Of a DNA stretch of 64,000 bases, positions 33,326 through 46,027 are shown piece after piece. Source of the DNA: Acanthopleura granulata. Lineage: Eukaryota > Mollusca > Polyplacophora > Chitonida > Chitonidae. The first letter of the stretch is position 1, and each line of letters starts with the position of its first letter. The notes beneath the pieces are model-generated. The model saw nothing but the letters and a program-made list of their open reading frames with translations, was not told the DNA's origin and ran no database searches. Location: NCBI GenBank assembly GCA_016165875.1, contig JABBOT010000081.1, positions 1,617,655 to 1,681,654 of the forward strand. The letters are read 5' to 3'. The translations under genes and the position numbers were made by a program.

Positions 33326-34635
33326 TGCGATAAACTTTGCGTAATATTCCATTTAATTGGCTCGTCGATCTTTAATGTCCTGCTCTAGAATTTTTGATTT
33401 GAACGACGTCGTAGTGGAAACCGGAGTGCCTGGAGAAAACATCTGCTTGTGTAAGATAACAGATAAAAACCACAGCCATGCCTGCGGGATCTAGATTTGG
33501 TAGCCACCTTCTTGGTCTTTAGCGATCTAAGTCAGCGAGGTCCCAGTGTCTAATATAGTCAGCCAGACAACATGGGCTATTTTGTCGTTTGATGGCATCT
33601 CCTTGTTACTAACAAAACCAACTAGCCAGGCGCTCTATGAGTAATATATAATTTCACCAGGGTGGATGTCAGTCTGACATTAACCATAAAAGTATCAAAA
33701 ATGTAAAGAAAAATGGCGGTCAAAAGAACTATTTAGTCCTCTTTTTGACAATGTTTATTTTCCTATACAACACTGCGCTGAATATATAAAATGTTTATTT
33801 GTGACAATACTGAAAACGAACATAATTTTCAAAAGCATGCGGAGTGAAAAGATATTTTACACAGTCTAAATAGAAAAAAATAAATTGGCACAATTGTTGG
33901 CGTCAACATTATCCAAAATACGAGGAATGTGGCCACAGATAGTTCCAGGGTTCAACTGGGCCGTATGAACCTACATATAGTCTAGTTGTTTTCGCCTCAT
34001 CTGACCAAGTAGATCAGCTGGAGGAGATGTTAGAATACTTTTCACGCGACAGTGTGCCTTTCGGCAGCTTTGATCACCAGTACACAGGCTTGGAAATTCT
34101 CCCAGGCGATTCCCTTGTCTTAGCGATTCACAGATATAACCCCTAACTCATCTTACATCCCAAAACTGCTTCGGGTGGAGTCAATGGCCCTAAGAAGTTA
34201 CCAATGGAATTGTTGGTGTAGAGAAATGCGTTCAAATCAACCACGTCGTGGTTGTACACAGGTAGATCTTCTCTACCATCTTGAATATAATGGCGATCCC
34301 ATTGTCGATATAATGGGGGCCGTATTTATTAATCTGGTCCTACGTATGAGTTCATTGTTAACATCATTTCCACACATTTCCGACCACTGACGGAAACATT
34401 CGTAAAAAAGAGGAGTACATATGCCTCAAAGAGGTTTAAAAAGGGGGAGACAACTATTAAAAAAATCCTACACTCAAATCTACAGATTTACTGATTTACA
34501 AGTAAAAGTGTGCATTCGTATGAAATAAAAAACATTGTATGTATACATGTACAGATATTACAGAGCTGATACTTAAACAATTAGTCAGACACTATTGAAA
34601 TACAAAAATGTCGCGTACGTGATCACGATCGTAAT
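33326..34635. other. Unidentified interval
   Basis: Only a short 'gtggaaaccggagtgcctgg' stretch near 33413 resembles a repeat body. No gene is seen. Confidence 0.5.
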
Positions 34636-34730
34636 AACCAAGTGCAGGTTGCTGGCGGATCTTTAACGCTATTTCCTTGAGAATTTCACCCTCGCCAAAC
34701 GATTATCAATTTTCAACATAATCACAACAT
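34636..34730. repeat. Repeat shared with 35140-35220
   Basis: 'gcaggttgctggcggatctt' followed by 'ccaaacgattatcaattttc' recurs, diverged, at 35143-35217. It is the body of SINE-1 plus a common flank, so a SINE-containing segment was duplicated within 500 bp. Confidence 0.75.
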
Positions 34731-35039
34731 GGTCATGACTACGGGAACAGCCTAATGCTACGCCAGAGCAACCTGCTGATCAATACAAGCTGAGCAAAGT
34801 CTAATAATTAGTTTTACCCATAAAGATGTACTGGATGAACTAACATACGTAGCTATTTAAACAGGACTACACAAACTTCAGAATTCAATGTCTTTTATAC
34901 TTCCAAATACTGCAGCAGTCCATCCAATAAGCATAATTATCTCATGGCTCACTGCCAACTAAATCATTCAGCTTCGGCCAATAAAAAACTTTTGTACTGT
35001 ACATGACTCCTGTGTGTATACGTAATTCATCCTAAAATA

Positions 35040-35220
35040 TTCTTTTATTTATTTGACTGGTGTTTAACGTCCTACTCAAAAATATTTCACTTATACAACA
35101 GCGGCCAGCATTATGGTAAGAGGCAGAAACCCGTGACCATCCGCAGGTTGCTGGTGGATCTTTATCGCTACATACTTGAGCACTTCGCCCTTACCAAACG
35201 GTTATCAGTTTTCAACATAT
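35040..35220 (-). mobile_element. SINE-1 truncated copy with duplicated flank
   Basis: 'tttatttatttgactggtgt', 'cggccagcattatggtaaga' and 'gaccatccgcaggttgctgg', then non-SINE flank shared with 34660-34730. Confidence 0.82.
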
Positions 35221-37145
35221 ATTCAGGACATATGATGGAAATAAAAGTGCCCAGAATATACCACTTACTTTAGGCAAGGTACTGACAATCTTTCCAACTT
35301 GTGACATACAAATATGAGTCCTGAGACTTTCCACTAAGCCACATGTCAGTTTCTCTGTGACATAAGAAGGCTGCCATTGACTTGGATAAAACACTGTGAT
35401 GATAGCATGTCACACACACATAAATTAGACAATGTTGATAAACACACAAGATGCGGGGTCATTCACAGCTAACTCCAACAGCAACAAAGCCAAGTGAAAA
35501 ACAAACTGCAGCCTGGGTAATGCTAAACTTGAACCACTCTACGCTATGCACTCACAGTTTGCTCAGTTATTAATACTTTTCCTTCTTCTTTTTATTTGTT
35601 TTTTTTTTGTTTTTTGTTTTTTGTTGTTTTTTTTAGACGCCAAGCACGATACAAATCTGTGTAAAACAAAAGTCAGAATCACGTCACTGACAAAACAACA
35701 TCTTCTACCTTGGCAGTCACATTTACAGAATGACATTCTTAATTTCCACGGATTCCTGGTCTAATCCTATTTAAACACGTTTAGCCATGATCATTCACTG
35801 ATCCTTAATTTCCGGACAATGCGCATGACCTTACACAAGAGGAATCTTTTTGCAGGAGACAGACAAGCAAATCTTGTAAGCTTAGATTAATACATGTAAA
35901 GCAAATGACCTGGAGATGTGATTGATGTGATTATAAATGTCACACGTCAAAGTACAAAGGCAAAATTCAGGCACAAAATCCAATTTATGGCTGTCCAATT
36001 TCTTTACAGATGAAACAGGAACCCCTTCTTCGTGCAAGTACACATATTCCTCCTGTTGGCCAGAAATGCTATACTATTTTGGGGGCGTAGTAATTTACTG
36101 ACCAAATCCAATATGACATGCGCAAAGCCGAAACTCTTGTATACCTTAGGAACTGATTTTGGTAATAATTTTGTCATTATGGTAACGGGACATCTTTTGT
36201 GTCTTGAATGGGCATGTCACATGTCAATTATACATGTCATGCATACTTTGTACTGTACGTTGTCCTTGAAATCTCATAACAAATATTTTCATGACATTTC
36301 ATGACCAAATCTCAAAACAACTACCACAGGAAATGACAAAACCTGAAAACCATGCTCGCAACATCTAATAACGATTATCCAGTTGTTTTTTCCACGGGTA
36401 TGGTAACTGTCCTTGGGTGTGGGGTTCAAAACCTGAGCTGGTTTCTGACCTTCTGCGAATTTTCACTGCTGAGAAAATCTCTACTTTATACCCAGGAAGT
36501 TCAATTCAAAATAATTATGACACAAAAATGATTTATAAAGTTTGAAAGCAACATGCGTGTATGTATACTTGGGTTTTACGTCTTACTAAACAACTTTTCA
36601 GTCATGTGACGACGAGGAGTCCTTAGAATACTGTGTTTTCTTGCGAGTCCATGTAGCCAAAGAAATATATCTACATGTGGACTGGCTACACCCGTAACTG
36701 AACTGTATAATGTAGCCATTGTACAGAGGCCAAAGGACAAACTGTGAGCATCACATTTTGTCACACTGGCAGTGGCGACGTTTTGTCCCCAGTAACCCCA
36801 TAATATACAAGTTTGTTACACACGTATGTTTCCCACACCTGTCACATTTTGTCGGAAACTTAACACGGCCAAATGACCTCGACAAGTTCCTAGATGTACG
36901 TATCACATTGTATGTATTACTACATAATGTACTTATCCAAAGTTCCACCATCACACTACATTACAAGCATTCATGCACGTATCAGTTATTTGACTCTTAC
37001 TTTGAGATCACGGTATGACGTGCACACACTATGATTGTACTTTTACAGGACGCTTAACATTTTTTTTTCAAAGTCAGTCAGGTTAAAATTGTCACAGAAT
37101 ATTCGTCAAATTCTGTCACCTGAGCCTTGAAATCTGAAATATTTA
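35221..37145. other. Unidentified interval
   Basis: It contains a poly-T tract (about 35590-35635). No coding homology recognised. Confidence 0.5.
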
Positions 37146-37149
37146 TGTT

Positions 37150-37395
37150 TTTATTTGTTTTGTGTTTTACGCCGTACTCAAGAATATTTCACTTATACCA
37201 TGACAGCCAGCATTATGGTGAGAGGAAACCGAGCAGAGCGTGGAGGAAACCCAGAACCATCCACAAGTAGCTGGTGGACCTTTTCACGTACGGCCGGAAG
37301 CTCATATGACCAGGACTTGAACTCATAGCGACCGCACTGGTAAGAGGTACCTGGGTAATTACGCCAAGCTGGCACCCTAACCACCGTGTCGCTAA
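37150..37395 (-). mobile_element. SINE-1 copy, near full length
   Basis: In reverse it has the tail 'ttttacgccgtactcaagaa', the body, B-box complement 'ggacttgaactcatagcga' and the degraded A-box region ending near 37395. Confidence 0.88.
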
Positions 37396-37618
37396 CAGAG
37401 TAGAAAAATGACATGTACGTGTACGATTTCCAACCCTAATAAACCGAGTCCTGCGAAAATACTGACATCACAGACTCGATGTATCCCTCAGATGGTCATT
37501 GTACACTGTATATTTCCTTTCGAAACACTGAGTCATTCAGTAGTGCTAAATTACTAAATTATGTCTTTTTGTGAAATATCTTTCACTTCTTACAATTATC
37601 ACAAGCAAGATCTTCCCA

Positions 37619-37690
37619 GCTGTCTGGATAGCTCAGTTGGTGTACACAGCTTTGAGCTAGACATTCAGTCCATAAAATCGCGAGAGAAAG
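37619..37690 (+). mobile_element. tRNA-like head of a third SINE type (fragment)
   Basis: 'ctggatagctcagttggt' is a good Pol III A-box. The rest decays quickly with no clear tRNA fold, so it is a SINE head rather than a tRNA gene. Confidence 0.4.
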
Positions 37691-38039
37691 AGTCACCTGA
37701 GCCATTTTGTTTAGCCCGTTTCGAATCTGTTAGACCTAATGGTACATGTGCTTCCTGAAAGAATTCAAGCCAATGGAATTTTTGTGGGTGTGAACTTATG
37801 TTTAGAGCATAGTCAGGGGCCTTTACTAGTCAGGCCAAGCTAATTTCAATTGTTGTTTTACATGTAGAATAAGTCTTTTTCCAATCTCAAAAACCCATGT
37901 AATTTGTGGACAGTAAGGAGTGTCCAAGTAATTTTTTCCTGTTAAAGACATGTGTCCATAATCTTGTCATACAGTTTTTCGTACATACAAGCATATGCAT
38001 ATTGTCCTGCACTCAAGTTACATACAGCATTTTATGAAA

Positions 38040-38262
38040 CCTCCGTGGCTGAAGGGGTTAGTGTCCTAGTGCAGAGCAATTATCATTGAGCTTGACAAAC
38101 AGGGCCGCCTGGCTTCTTCTCCTGCGTGAAAGGTCCGTCAGCAACCTGCAGATGGTCAAGGGTTCCTGCCGGGCTCTGCCAGGTTTCCTCTCATCAGAAC
38201 GCTGGCGGCCATCTTAGAATATTCTTGAGTACGGCGTAAATTTCCAATCTGAAAAATAAACA
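38040..38262 (+). mobile_element. SINE-1 copy, degraded head
   Basis: 'cctccgtggctgaaggggtt' at the start, 'cagcaacctgcagatggtc' in the body and 'attcttgagtacggcgtaaa' at the end. Confidence 0.85.
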
Positions 38263-38591
38263 CATAGCATTTTGGCAGCTCCGGGGGCCAACTTTAGCCC
38301 AGGAAAACATCTGTGATGGACAATAGCTCTGGTAGGAAACTGGATATTTTTATCCTGACAACAAAAAAGCCTCAAAATTTACTCTTGTGTGGGTAACAGC
38401 AACAAGAATTCCCGAGCCTGGAAAACTCCGTCAATAGATTCAGCGTGTTTAATTTTTGGAAACACAAACATCCAGAAACAAGTGAGTCAGACACAAGATT
38501 TCGCTTGTGTGCGGACAATCTGGATGGTGAGACTTTGTCGTCAACATCATTCAATCAGCTTTGATGGAAAGGTCATGTGAGTGTAGACAAA

Positions 38592-38666
38592 ATGGCGGCT
38601 ACTCTTGAATCCACTTTACCAATGGATGATTTAGTATTGGACGACAAACCAGTGGAAGAGTGGTAG
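38592..38666 (+). CDS. Possible short ORF or orphan first exon
   Basis: ATG in strong context (acaaaATGGCGG) opens 24 codons (MAATLESTLPMDDLVLDDKP and four more) to a TAG. A GTG|GTAGTC donor overlaps the stop, so it could instead be a first exon. The peptide is not recognised and no continuation was found. Confidence 0.25.
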   Translation: MAATLESTLPMDDLVLDDKPVEEW

Positions 38667-38699
38667 TCTCACGTAGGGCCTATAACCTTGTCTTTACTA

Positions 38700-40385
38700 C
38701 GTTCAACTGCTGGGATTATTCTAAACACAAGTTAAAATCTTGTGCCACAGAAAAAAAAATGTCACATAACCCATAAATAGGAAAACCTACCCACACTGGT
38801 CGCCTGTGAGTTCCTGGGAGCTTCTGACTGAAACGACGTCATTTTGGCCTTGTGCGTCTGAACCATGTTTTCGAGGATTTAGCACAGGAATCTGAAACTC
38901 CTATTTTCCACAAGAATGTTTTCTGTGTGCGCTGAGCTTTACTATTCACTACAGTGTTCATCTGCCATTTAAATATTATGACACTATAGCTTTAAACAAA
39001 TTTTGGATTACTTGTATCTGGAAGATTTGCCATCATATCTGGCACGAACTCAAAAATTATGTCCACACTAAGAACTTAGTATTATGTGCTTTCAAGATAA
39101 AAATCTTTCGAATAAACTGATTATAATTTTGCCCACCAATGTGCTAGTTAAATACAGAACGATTTGTGCTGGTGCAATAATGTATTTGCCTTTCACTACA
39201 CGCTGATATCAATCATCAAGTACAGAAACTTTTTCTCTATGGGCATATGTAGTGTCAGCACTGTGGCAAACCCTTGTTATGAAATGTCAGATTGAATATA
39301 TAAAAATAAGAAATAAATGTAACAAAAACTCAATTTAAGTTAAACTCAATGCAAATATTTTGATGGCAAAGATCGACACGTTAGCCATAGAAAGCAGCTT
39401 CACCCTCAAATTTTAAAGGCCTTTGACGAGCATGCTTCTCTGAGTGGCAGTCAATTTGACCATGGCTGGTCTGTTGTGTTGACTGTAGTAGCGCGTAGCC
39501 TGAAATGACAACGTCCCTTATTGGGCTTGAAAATTACAGATCTCTGAATGTGAATTGATCAGACTGTAAGCTGGCGCTGGGGCTTTCTCTACTGTGTGTG
39601 GTGAATGCAGGCCTATGGTATAATGTATACTGTCACATCGTAACATACTTCAACAGACGAGCTCAGCATAATAACCCTACCCCCGGACACTCTTCCATTT
39701 TGTATAGCATTGACGTGTCATTATTGCGTCACGTTCTGATGCATTCTGCAATACGCAGGTTTCGAATTACATCGCTAAAACAATACATGTTAAACTTTGA
39801 GAGGGTCAATTCCCTACCCTTTAACATGGCAGCTTATGTGTTCAGAGGAACCGATAATCGGAATTTCGTTCCTGTTGTCCAAAAAGAGATTCAGCATCGC
39901 TAGAGAACACGTTTTGTAAGTTTTTATCCTACCATGCTGTAAAACTGTAACATCACGCCACAAAAGGACATCATTTTCTTCACGTAGCATGGCATATCGA
40001 AAAATGGCTTCCGTAACGTCACAGATGACAGAACCATTCTTTTACCACAAAGTTTTATTCAACAATCACAGAAGAGTAATATTGTTTGTGCTTGCCACAT
40101 TTTTGGCCACACAATGTAAGGAACTCCACCTGTCAGAGCTTATGCCGAAAGAGTGAATTCTCCATTCTATTCTGACATAGGAATACAAGTACATGTGCTA
40201 TAAAAACTTGTGCACTGTTGATAACTTCCAAGCACATGATCATGTGTATATTGAAGTGTGTCAACTACATAGTGCTTATATTTATATACACACAGGACTA
40301 GGAACTGACTGAACTGTTTCACTCAAAGCCAACCCTAGTTATCTGTCTTCCATATGTATATAGATGTGCTTTCACTTGCATTATC
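38700..40385. other. Unidentified interval
   Basis: No repeats or coding homology recognised. A 101-codon open frame at 39598-39903 lacks an ATG start and any motif. Confidence 0.5.
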
Positions 40386-40387
40386 TC

Positions 40388-40680
40388 AATCCTGGGTTGG
40401 GTCATACAAAGACGTTAAAATGGTAGTTGTTGCTACTTCGTTTGGCACTCTGCATCTAGAGGCTAGGGCAAGGAAAGAGGACTGGGTGGTTTGGTGTCAG
40501 TATAATGTGACCGGGTGGGGCGTCCTTTCTGGTTTCTTCGGCATGATGTTCTACTGGCGACATAGACTCACACTGCCACAAGAAGGCACAGAATACAGAT
40601 ATATTCTATGCAATCCTCGATGTCTGAAACTGAAAAACTGTTGATGGCGACATAAAACCCAGTCAAACGCATGCATTGCC
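40388..40680 (+). mobile_element. SINE-2 copy
   Basis: 'cctgggttgggtcatacaaa', then 'tggtgtcagtataatgtgac', 'tttcttcggcatgatgttc' and the tail 'ggcgacataaaac'. A poly-C run follows at 40679-40692. Confidence 0.82.
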
Positions 40681-40689
40681 CCCCCCCCC

Positions 40690-41960
40690 CCACAATACTT
40701 ATAAGTTACATTATCAATTCCAAACTAGATCTACAATATCTACGGCTTTTGTTTATTGGCGTGGTAAATTATTCACGAGGTACAAAACTGGCATCGTGTC
40801 TCAGTCTGTCACTAAAGAGCGTGAACTGTTTGTCAATTCATCACAGGCTATACATAATTTTACACAGACTTTCAATGCCATCATTCGAGTACATCCGCAC
40901 TTCAACTGTTCAATGTCTTCAGTTTCACACGTAGACTAACCGGCGTTGGCACAAAGCGGACGACTTCTTTCTATTTTCTTCACACCTGAAAATGAAAATT
41001 ACCTGACGATGCATACATCCATCAGCATGGTTTATCCTTGGGAATGCTTTGCAAGGAAATACTTCAAAGAAACAACCATACCTGGCACAGAAATTTCCAA
41101 ACAAACCAGTTGAAATTTTGTCACCCCCGTTTCCCCAGTCCGACCATAAGCGGACTGGGGACACCGGACAGCCAAACGTCATATTGAGAGTCTCCAATGT
41201 GGGGGATCGGCTTTTGTTTTAGTTCTTTTACCCTCTTATAATGTAGTTTTCTTAATAACGTATTTCTAGCAACCCTAAGGTTGTGTTTTAGAATTAAATC
41301 ACCACTGAGAACACAAAAATTTAGAGAAAATACATGACATTTATTATCATCTATTCCAATTAAACCCCCACATTCAGGACCCTCTGCACAGAGCATTTCT
41401 CCAATCTTGAACCTTTACACAAAAATCGCGCTGTGGCCTCGAAACATGGAATTTAAAGTACATGCACTTGTACAAAGTAAAACAATAATGATTGTCCATG
41501 TTCTGTACTTGGTTATCACTAGTTGTTTGCCCCCTGCAGATTTTTGATATTCGTCTGGTAGATTTTTCTGATTGGTCATTTAAAGTTAAATTTTTCACAT
41601 ATTTCTACTGAAAGCTATGTAAACTTTTATATTCTTTTGCTATTTATTATATTTTAAACTGGAATACATTTCAAAAGTTTGTGAGACGTTTTTTGTTTTA
41701 ATTGAGCTTAAGTCTAAAGCTACATGAGTGATAAATTTCAAAGCATTTATTGCTGTTGAAAAACAAGCAAGAAATAAAAGTAGTCCACTGACTGTCTCAT
41801 AGACAGATATTAAGAAAATGAAAATTTCATCCCGGGGGGTTGTGCATGGTAGCTTAATATACAAGTTTACACACAGTGGTTTATTTGTATGTAGTTTCCT
41901 CTAGTAATTGAATTTGATATAACTAAAACAAAGTAATATACACATGTACTATAATGAACA
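40690..41960. other. Unidentified interval
   Basis: Several overlapping 70-90 codon open frames on both strands, none with a known motif or splice context. Confidence 0.5.
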
Positions 41961-41974
41961 GATGCTCTGAAAGT

Positions 41975-42090
41975 CTGGTGGTGTCATCTCTGGTGGTGTC
42001 ATGTCCGGCGGTGTCATGTGTGGTGATATCATATCTGGTGGTATTATCTAGTGGTGTCATGTCTTATGATGCCATGTCTTTTGGTGTTAT
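41975..42090. repeat. Short tandem 'tctggtggtgtcatg' repeats
   Basis: About seven imperfect copies of a word of about 15 bp. Confidence 0.75.
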
Positions 42091-42156
42091 TTACGTCTGG
42101 TGGCGTTATTTACTACTAGCAGTAGTTTACATGCCAATGACATCTCATATGATACC

Positions 42157-42446
42157 TCAGTGACTGCATGTCAATGACACCTGATACACTGTGTCACTGT
42201 GACTGTATGTCAATGACACCTGGCACACTCCCTCACTATGACTGCATGCCAGTGACCCCTGGTATGCTGCATCAATGTGACTGCATGCCAATGACACCTG
42301 ACATACTGCCTCACTGTGCCCGTATGCCAATGACACCTGATATGATGCCTCACTGTAACTGCATGCCAACGACACCTGATATTCTGCTTCCCTTTGACTG
42401 TATGCCAATGACACCTGATACCACACCTCACACTGTTGTACACTGA
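42157..42446. repeat. 39-bp minisatellite
   Basis: About seven copies of 39 bp based on 'gactgcatgccaatgacacc' followed by 'tgacatactgcctcactgt'. Because 39 is divisible by three, long open frames arise on both strands. I attribute these to the repeat rather than to genes. Confidence 0.93.
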
Positions 42447-42549
42447 CACTGGGTCGACCACCAACCGGCAGTTAGATTCTCTTCTTATACCCAGTATCAA
42501 GCAGTCAGCTATATTTACCAAACTGTCCATTTTTACAGTTCGGGTACAT

Positions 42550-42785
42550 CTATTTATTTATTTGATTGGTGTTTTTCACTTAAACGAAGGCAGCCACCAT
42601 TAAGGTGGGAGGACATCGGAAAGAGCCTGGGGAACCCACAACCAACCGCAGCTTGCTGTCAGACCTTCCCACGTACAGCTGGAGAGTGGACAAGCAGAAG
42701 TTGGACTTGAACTCATAACGACTACATTTGTGAGAGGTATCTGGATCGTTGCCTGGCACGCTAACCCTCTCGGCCATGGAGGGAC
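42550..42785 (-). mobile_element. SINE-1 copy, near full length
   Basis: In reverse it has (ttta)n, 'tgattggtgtttttcactt', the body, 'gttggacttgaactcataac' and the head 'ctctcggccatggagg'. Confidence 0.85.
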
Positions 42786-42799
42786 GTTTGTGCTCATTT

Positions 42800-44360
42800 C
42801 CCCAGGATGATTAAACCCTGAGCAAATAAAATTAAAAGCATTCTAACAAATGAGGAAACTGTTTATAATAGTGCATTGAACTTATTTGGTTTGCAAATAT
42901 ACAAATTTAAGGTGAAGAAGGTACATACATGTTACAGGAAGAAAGAAAACAAACTTCTACAGACATACATATATTTAAGTAAATATAAATTTAATAATCT
43001 GTTATTTATAAAAATATATATTACTTATTGCCTTAACAAAGTGTGCAAAGCACAGACGCATAATAACCATTTATTTCTCAAAAATGCAACTGAATTATTT
43101 TCATGGTTGAGACCACTCTAGGTTTTGAACCAGCCACCTCAGGGTCCAAATCGTAATCAACACGTCAACTGTCCTGGATCACTTGTATTCAAAATCACCG
43201 CAAACAAATATTACCCCAAAGAATACATTGTTCGTAAATTGTCATTTAAGAGTGACCTCCCTTGAGTCCACTCTTCATGGAGACACCAAGCAAGTGGCCT
43301 GAGGTGTCACGTCCTAACCAGTATCATCCGTGTCACTGCTTCGTCCACAAGGTGGCAATTCTATTTTGAATTAACATACATCTTCACATTGAGAAAGACA
43401 ACAGATTAGCTGATTTGAAATACACATTTATTTCATTCCTATTCAACAGCTACTCGAGAATTGCTCACTTTTCACATGGCAGTGTGTTTTGTGGTCACAT
43501 GAAACAGAGTGCCTAGACTAAACCAATGACCACTGGCAAGTTACTGATGACCTTTCCCATATGTGATATACAGATATGTCCACCATATTGGTGGAAAACA
43601 ATGAATGCTAGATTTGCAATCTGCCACACGAGTTTCTTCAGTCACTTTGAGTCAAATAGGTAAATAGGTGCCTAACATTTGTGAAAAAACCCCTTTGGAT
43701 GAGGTTGTATGGCTGTGTTGCCTCTGTTATCTATTAGTGGACGAAAGGTCTCTTCGATCACACTGCTTTCACTAAAAGGGTGCTTTCAGAAATGTCAGGC
43801 ACCTATTTGCAGGCTTGGCCACTTACTGCTACAAAGGTTTCATCAACACATGACAGCAGGAATTTCTAAAATGATGTAGGTGTAAACCATTTTATTCTTA
43901 GCCTGTCTACTTCCCTGCTGAAACATAGGAAGACATGATACTCCTGTCTGTCTGTCTCTCTATCTGTTCATCCACCTACCCATCCACCATTTGTTAACTT
44001 GCAGTCTACACATGACTCATCTATGTAACGTCATAACGTCATAATCTCTGAGGAGGGGAACAAGAATCACAGGTGTTGTGCAGTGTGTACAGTTGGCTCG
44101 AGAAGTTGAAAACAAAATCATAATCAGAGTTCTTATATCTTAGGAAGTAATAATCATATGATTATAGCTTTAACACCATTTTATACAGCCATTAAGATGG
44201 ATTATTTTACAATCTGGAACAATACATATGTACATCTGTGAAGAAGCTTTGCCAAAAGTAGTTTTGTTTTTGCTGGTGTCTGTGTGTCTGTCTGACTGTC
44301 ATCAGCTTCACAGGAAAAAGTTTCTTCAAACTTTGGCCGCATCGCAGCTTTGGGCACAGG
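42800..44360. other. Unidentified interval
   Basis: No element or gene recognised. It includes short ctgtctgtctgtctctct-type simple sequence near 43945. Confidence 0.5.
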
Positions 44361-44364
44361 TCAA

Positions 44365-44510
44365 CTTCAGTTTGGCAGCGATGCGGCTAGAACTGTATTT
44401 TAAAGGGATAGAACAAGTACCATCAATCAACTTCATTTTAGCGGTGATGCTAATAAATCTGTATTTTAAAGAGATGAAACAAGTACCATGGATTTTAAAA
44501 GGGACCAGAA
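44365..44510. repeat. 66-bp tandem duplication
   Basis: 'gtattttaaagggatagaac' near 44393 recurs as 'gtattttaaagagatgaaac' near 44459. The open frames spanning it look incidental. Confidence 0.75.
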
Positions 44511-44849
44511 TCAAAAGTACACTGTATGATGTATTTCAGTATGGTATTCAATGTCTTCATAATTATTTATTAAATTGAGGTTTAATGGTGTATGTGAGTA
44601 ACTTTTCACTCATGTCTGTCAGATTTGCTCAGAGTTCTATTAATTTCTTATCAGACAAAATCTTGTGTTAGCATCATAAGTATCATTTTAAGATCCTCAA
44701 GTGCTTCTGAAAAAAAAAAAAAAAGAAAAAGAAAAAAACAAAAAAACCCCAAATTTTATAGGCAAAACTTTAGTTGATGTACAGTACATGTATTTCAGCA
44801 TACTGTATTTCAGCAGAACTTGATCATGGACATACACATACCGTATTCC

Positions 44850-44913
44850 ACCCAAGCCTTATTCTGCTTCCCGCCTGGAAGACTTCAGTTGCCAGTTTGT
44901 GTCGTATTCAGGA
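44850..44913 (-). pseudogene. Possible second exon of the CNP-like gene
   Basis: After an acceptor (TTTTTCAG at 44914) the frame set by the previous exon reads PEYDTNWQLKSSRREAE and then a stop. In CNP-type proteins the P-loop part is followed by a segment with a conserved Trp and an Arg-rich stretch, which this vaguely resembles. Weak evidence. Confidence 0.25.
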
Positions 44914-45590
44914 CTGAAAAATAATGGATACAAACAAGCCTTTCTTTCCAAATCTTGTTAAGAGTGTTCCCCCTTAGTGCCACGACTTTAATGGGTGATT
45001 ACAAATGGTATATAAGCAATCACCTTTGTAAATGAAATTTTGAAGTATACAGTCATGACTTTCTTCGACACTAAAAGAGATGGGACAGTTAATGTTTAAC
45101 AATATCAAATGTATGACGTTATTTTACCATCCAGATAATTTGTCTATTTTTTCTCACTGTTTACGTCCATTTAATGAACAACATATCAATATCTTTCTTT
45201 ATGTGAGTCCGGAAGAATAAAAAATGAGGAGAGATATTTGACTTTTTGCCTAGAGCAGTAACAATATATGTTCCGAAAATTAGAAGAATTAGGCCATCAC
45301 TAAAAATGTGTTTGTTGCAGGTAACCTGATCTAACTTCCAAAAAAGGACCCTTAGCTAAATTTTTATTGGGTTTCAGATGGAATTTCTTTCTTTTTTTAT
45401 ATTTTTCTCTCCATGTTAATTTCTTTAAAGCCCTTATCTATTTCATTAGAAAGAACATAAAAAATATTTCTCTACCAATCGACCCTGTTTTTTTCATGAA
45501 AATTCTTTTCAACAAAGAATTTTTTAAGGATGGCTTTAACTTTTGGGAAGAACAAGGGATTATATTTACTGAAAAAGATTTTGTTGAAAC

Positions 45591-46027
45591 CTGACAACCA
45601 CATAATTATGCTTGACTGCCAACTCCAAATATGGCTTCATTTCCCATCTCATCACGTTCGTATTATCAATGATGACAACGGATTTCTTATTTTCGCATGC
45701 TGCAGATGCTAAATTCTGGCAATACAAGTGGGCTTCACCCAGCAAATTTATATCAAAGTCATAACTTCCGTTTCTTGAGAAAAAATTGTCTGCAGAACAA
45801 ACTTGGTGGTTTTTGTACGTTTTCTGCAAAATTTCCACTATTGTTGACTTCCCTGACCCCGGTAAGCCCCGCATAATAAACATGACCTTTGACCTTTGGA
45901 TATATCGCACAACTTTATCATTTTTAACAAATGGGAAGTCACCGGCTTTTAGAAGCAGTTCTTTCCGTTTTTATCGCTCTTGTTGTTTTCGTAGTTTCTT
46001 CTTCTTACGGGTCTCCTTGTTCACCAT
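45591..46027 (-). pseudogene. CNP-like P-loop exon with in-frame stop
   Basis: The minus-strand frame starting at ATG 46027-46025 (MVNKETRKKKKLRKQQER) hits TAA at 45973-45971. It then continues in the same frame through DFPFVKNDKVVRYI to a Walker A motif GLPGSGKST, then VCSADNFF, GEAHLYC, VVIIDNTNV and WEMKPY. It ends at a donor CAG|GTTTCA (45591). This is the polynucleotide-kinase-like N-terminal domain of 2',3'-cyclic-nucleotide 3'-phosphodiesterase and close relatives. The family normally continues into a 2H phosphoesterase domain, which I could not find. The stop at codon 19 means a broken gene, a sequencing error, or a different upstream exon. It could also be an N4BP2-like P-loop protein. 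Confidence 0.7.

Noticed and set aside
39598..39903. 101-codon open frame
   Set aside because: No ATG start, no motif, no splice context.
44228..44578. 116-codon open frame with hydrophobic start
   Set aside because: It starts without supporting splice or promoter context and spans a 66-bp tandem duplication. Similar repeated words are common non-coding repeats.
45367..45594. Phe-rich plus-strand open frame
   Set aside because: AT-rich composition alone explains it. It is antisense to the intron and end of the CNP-like exon, with no motif.
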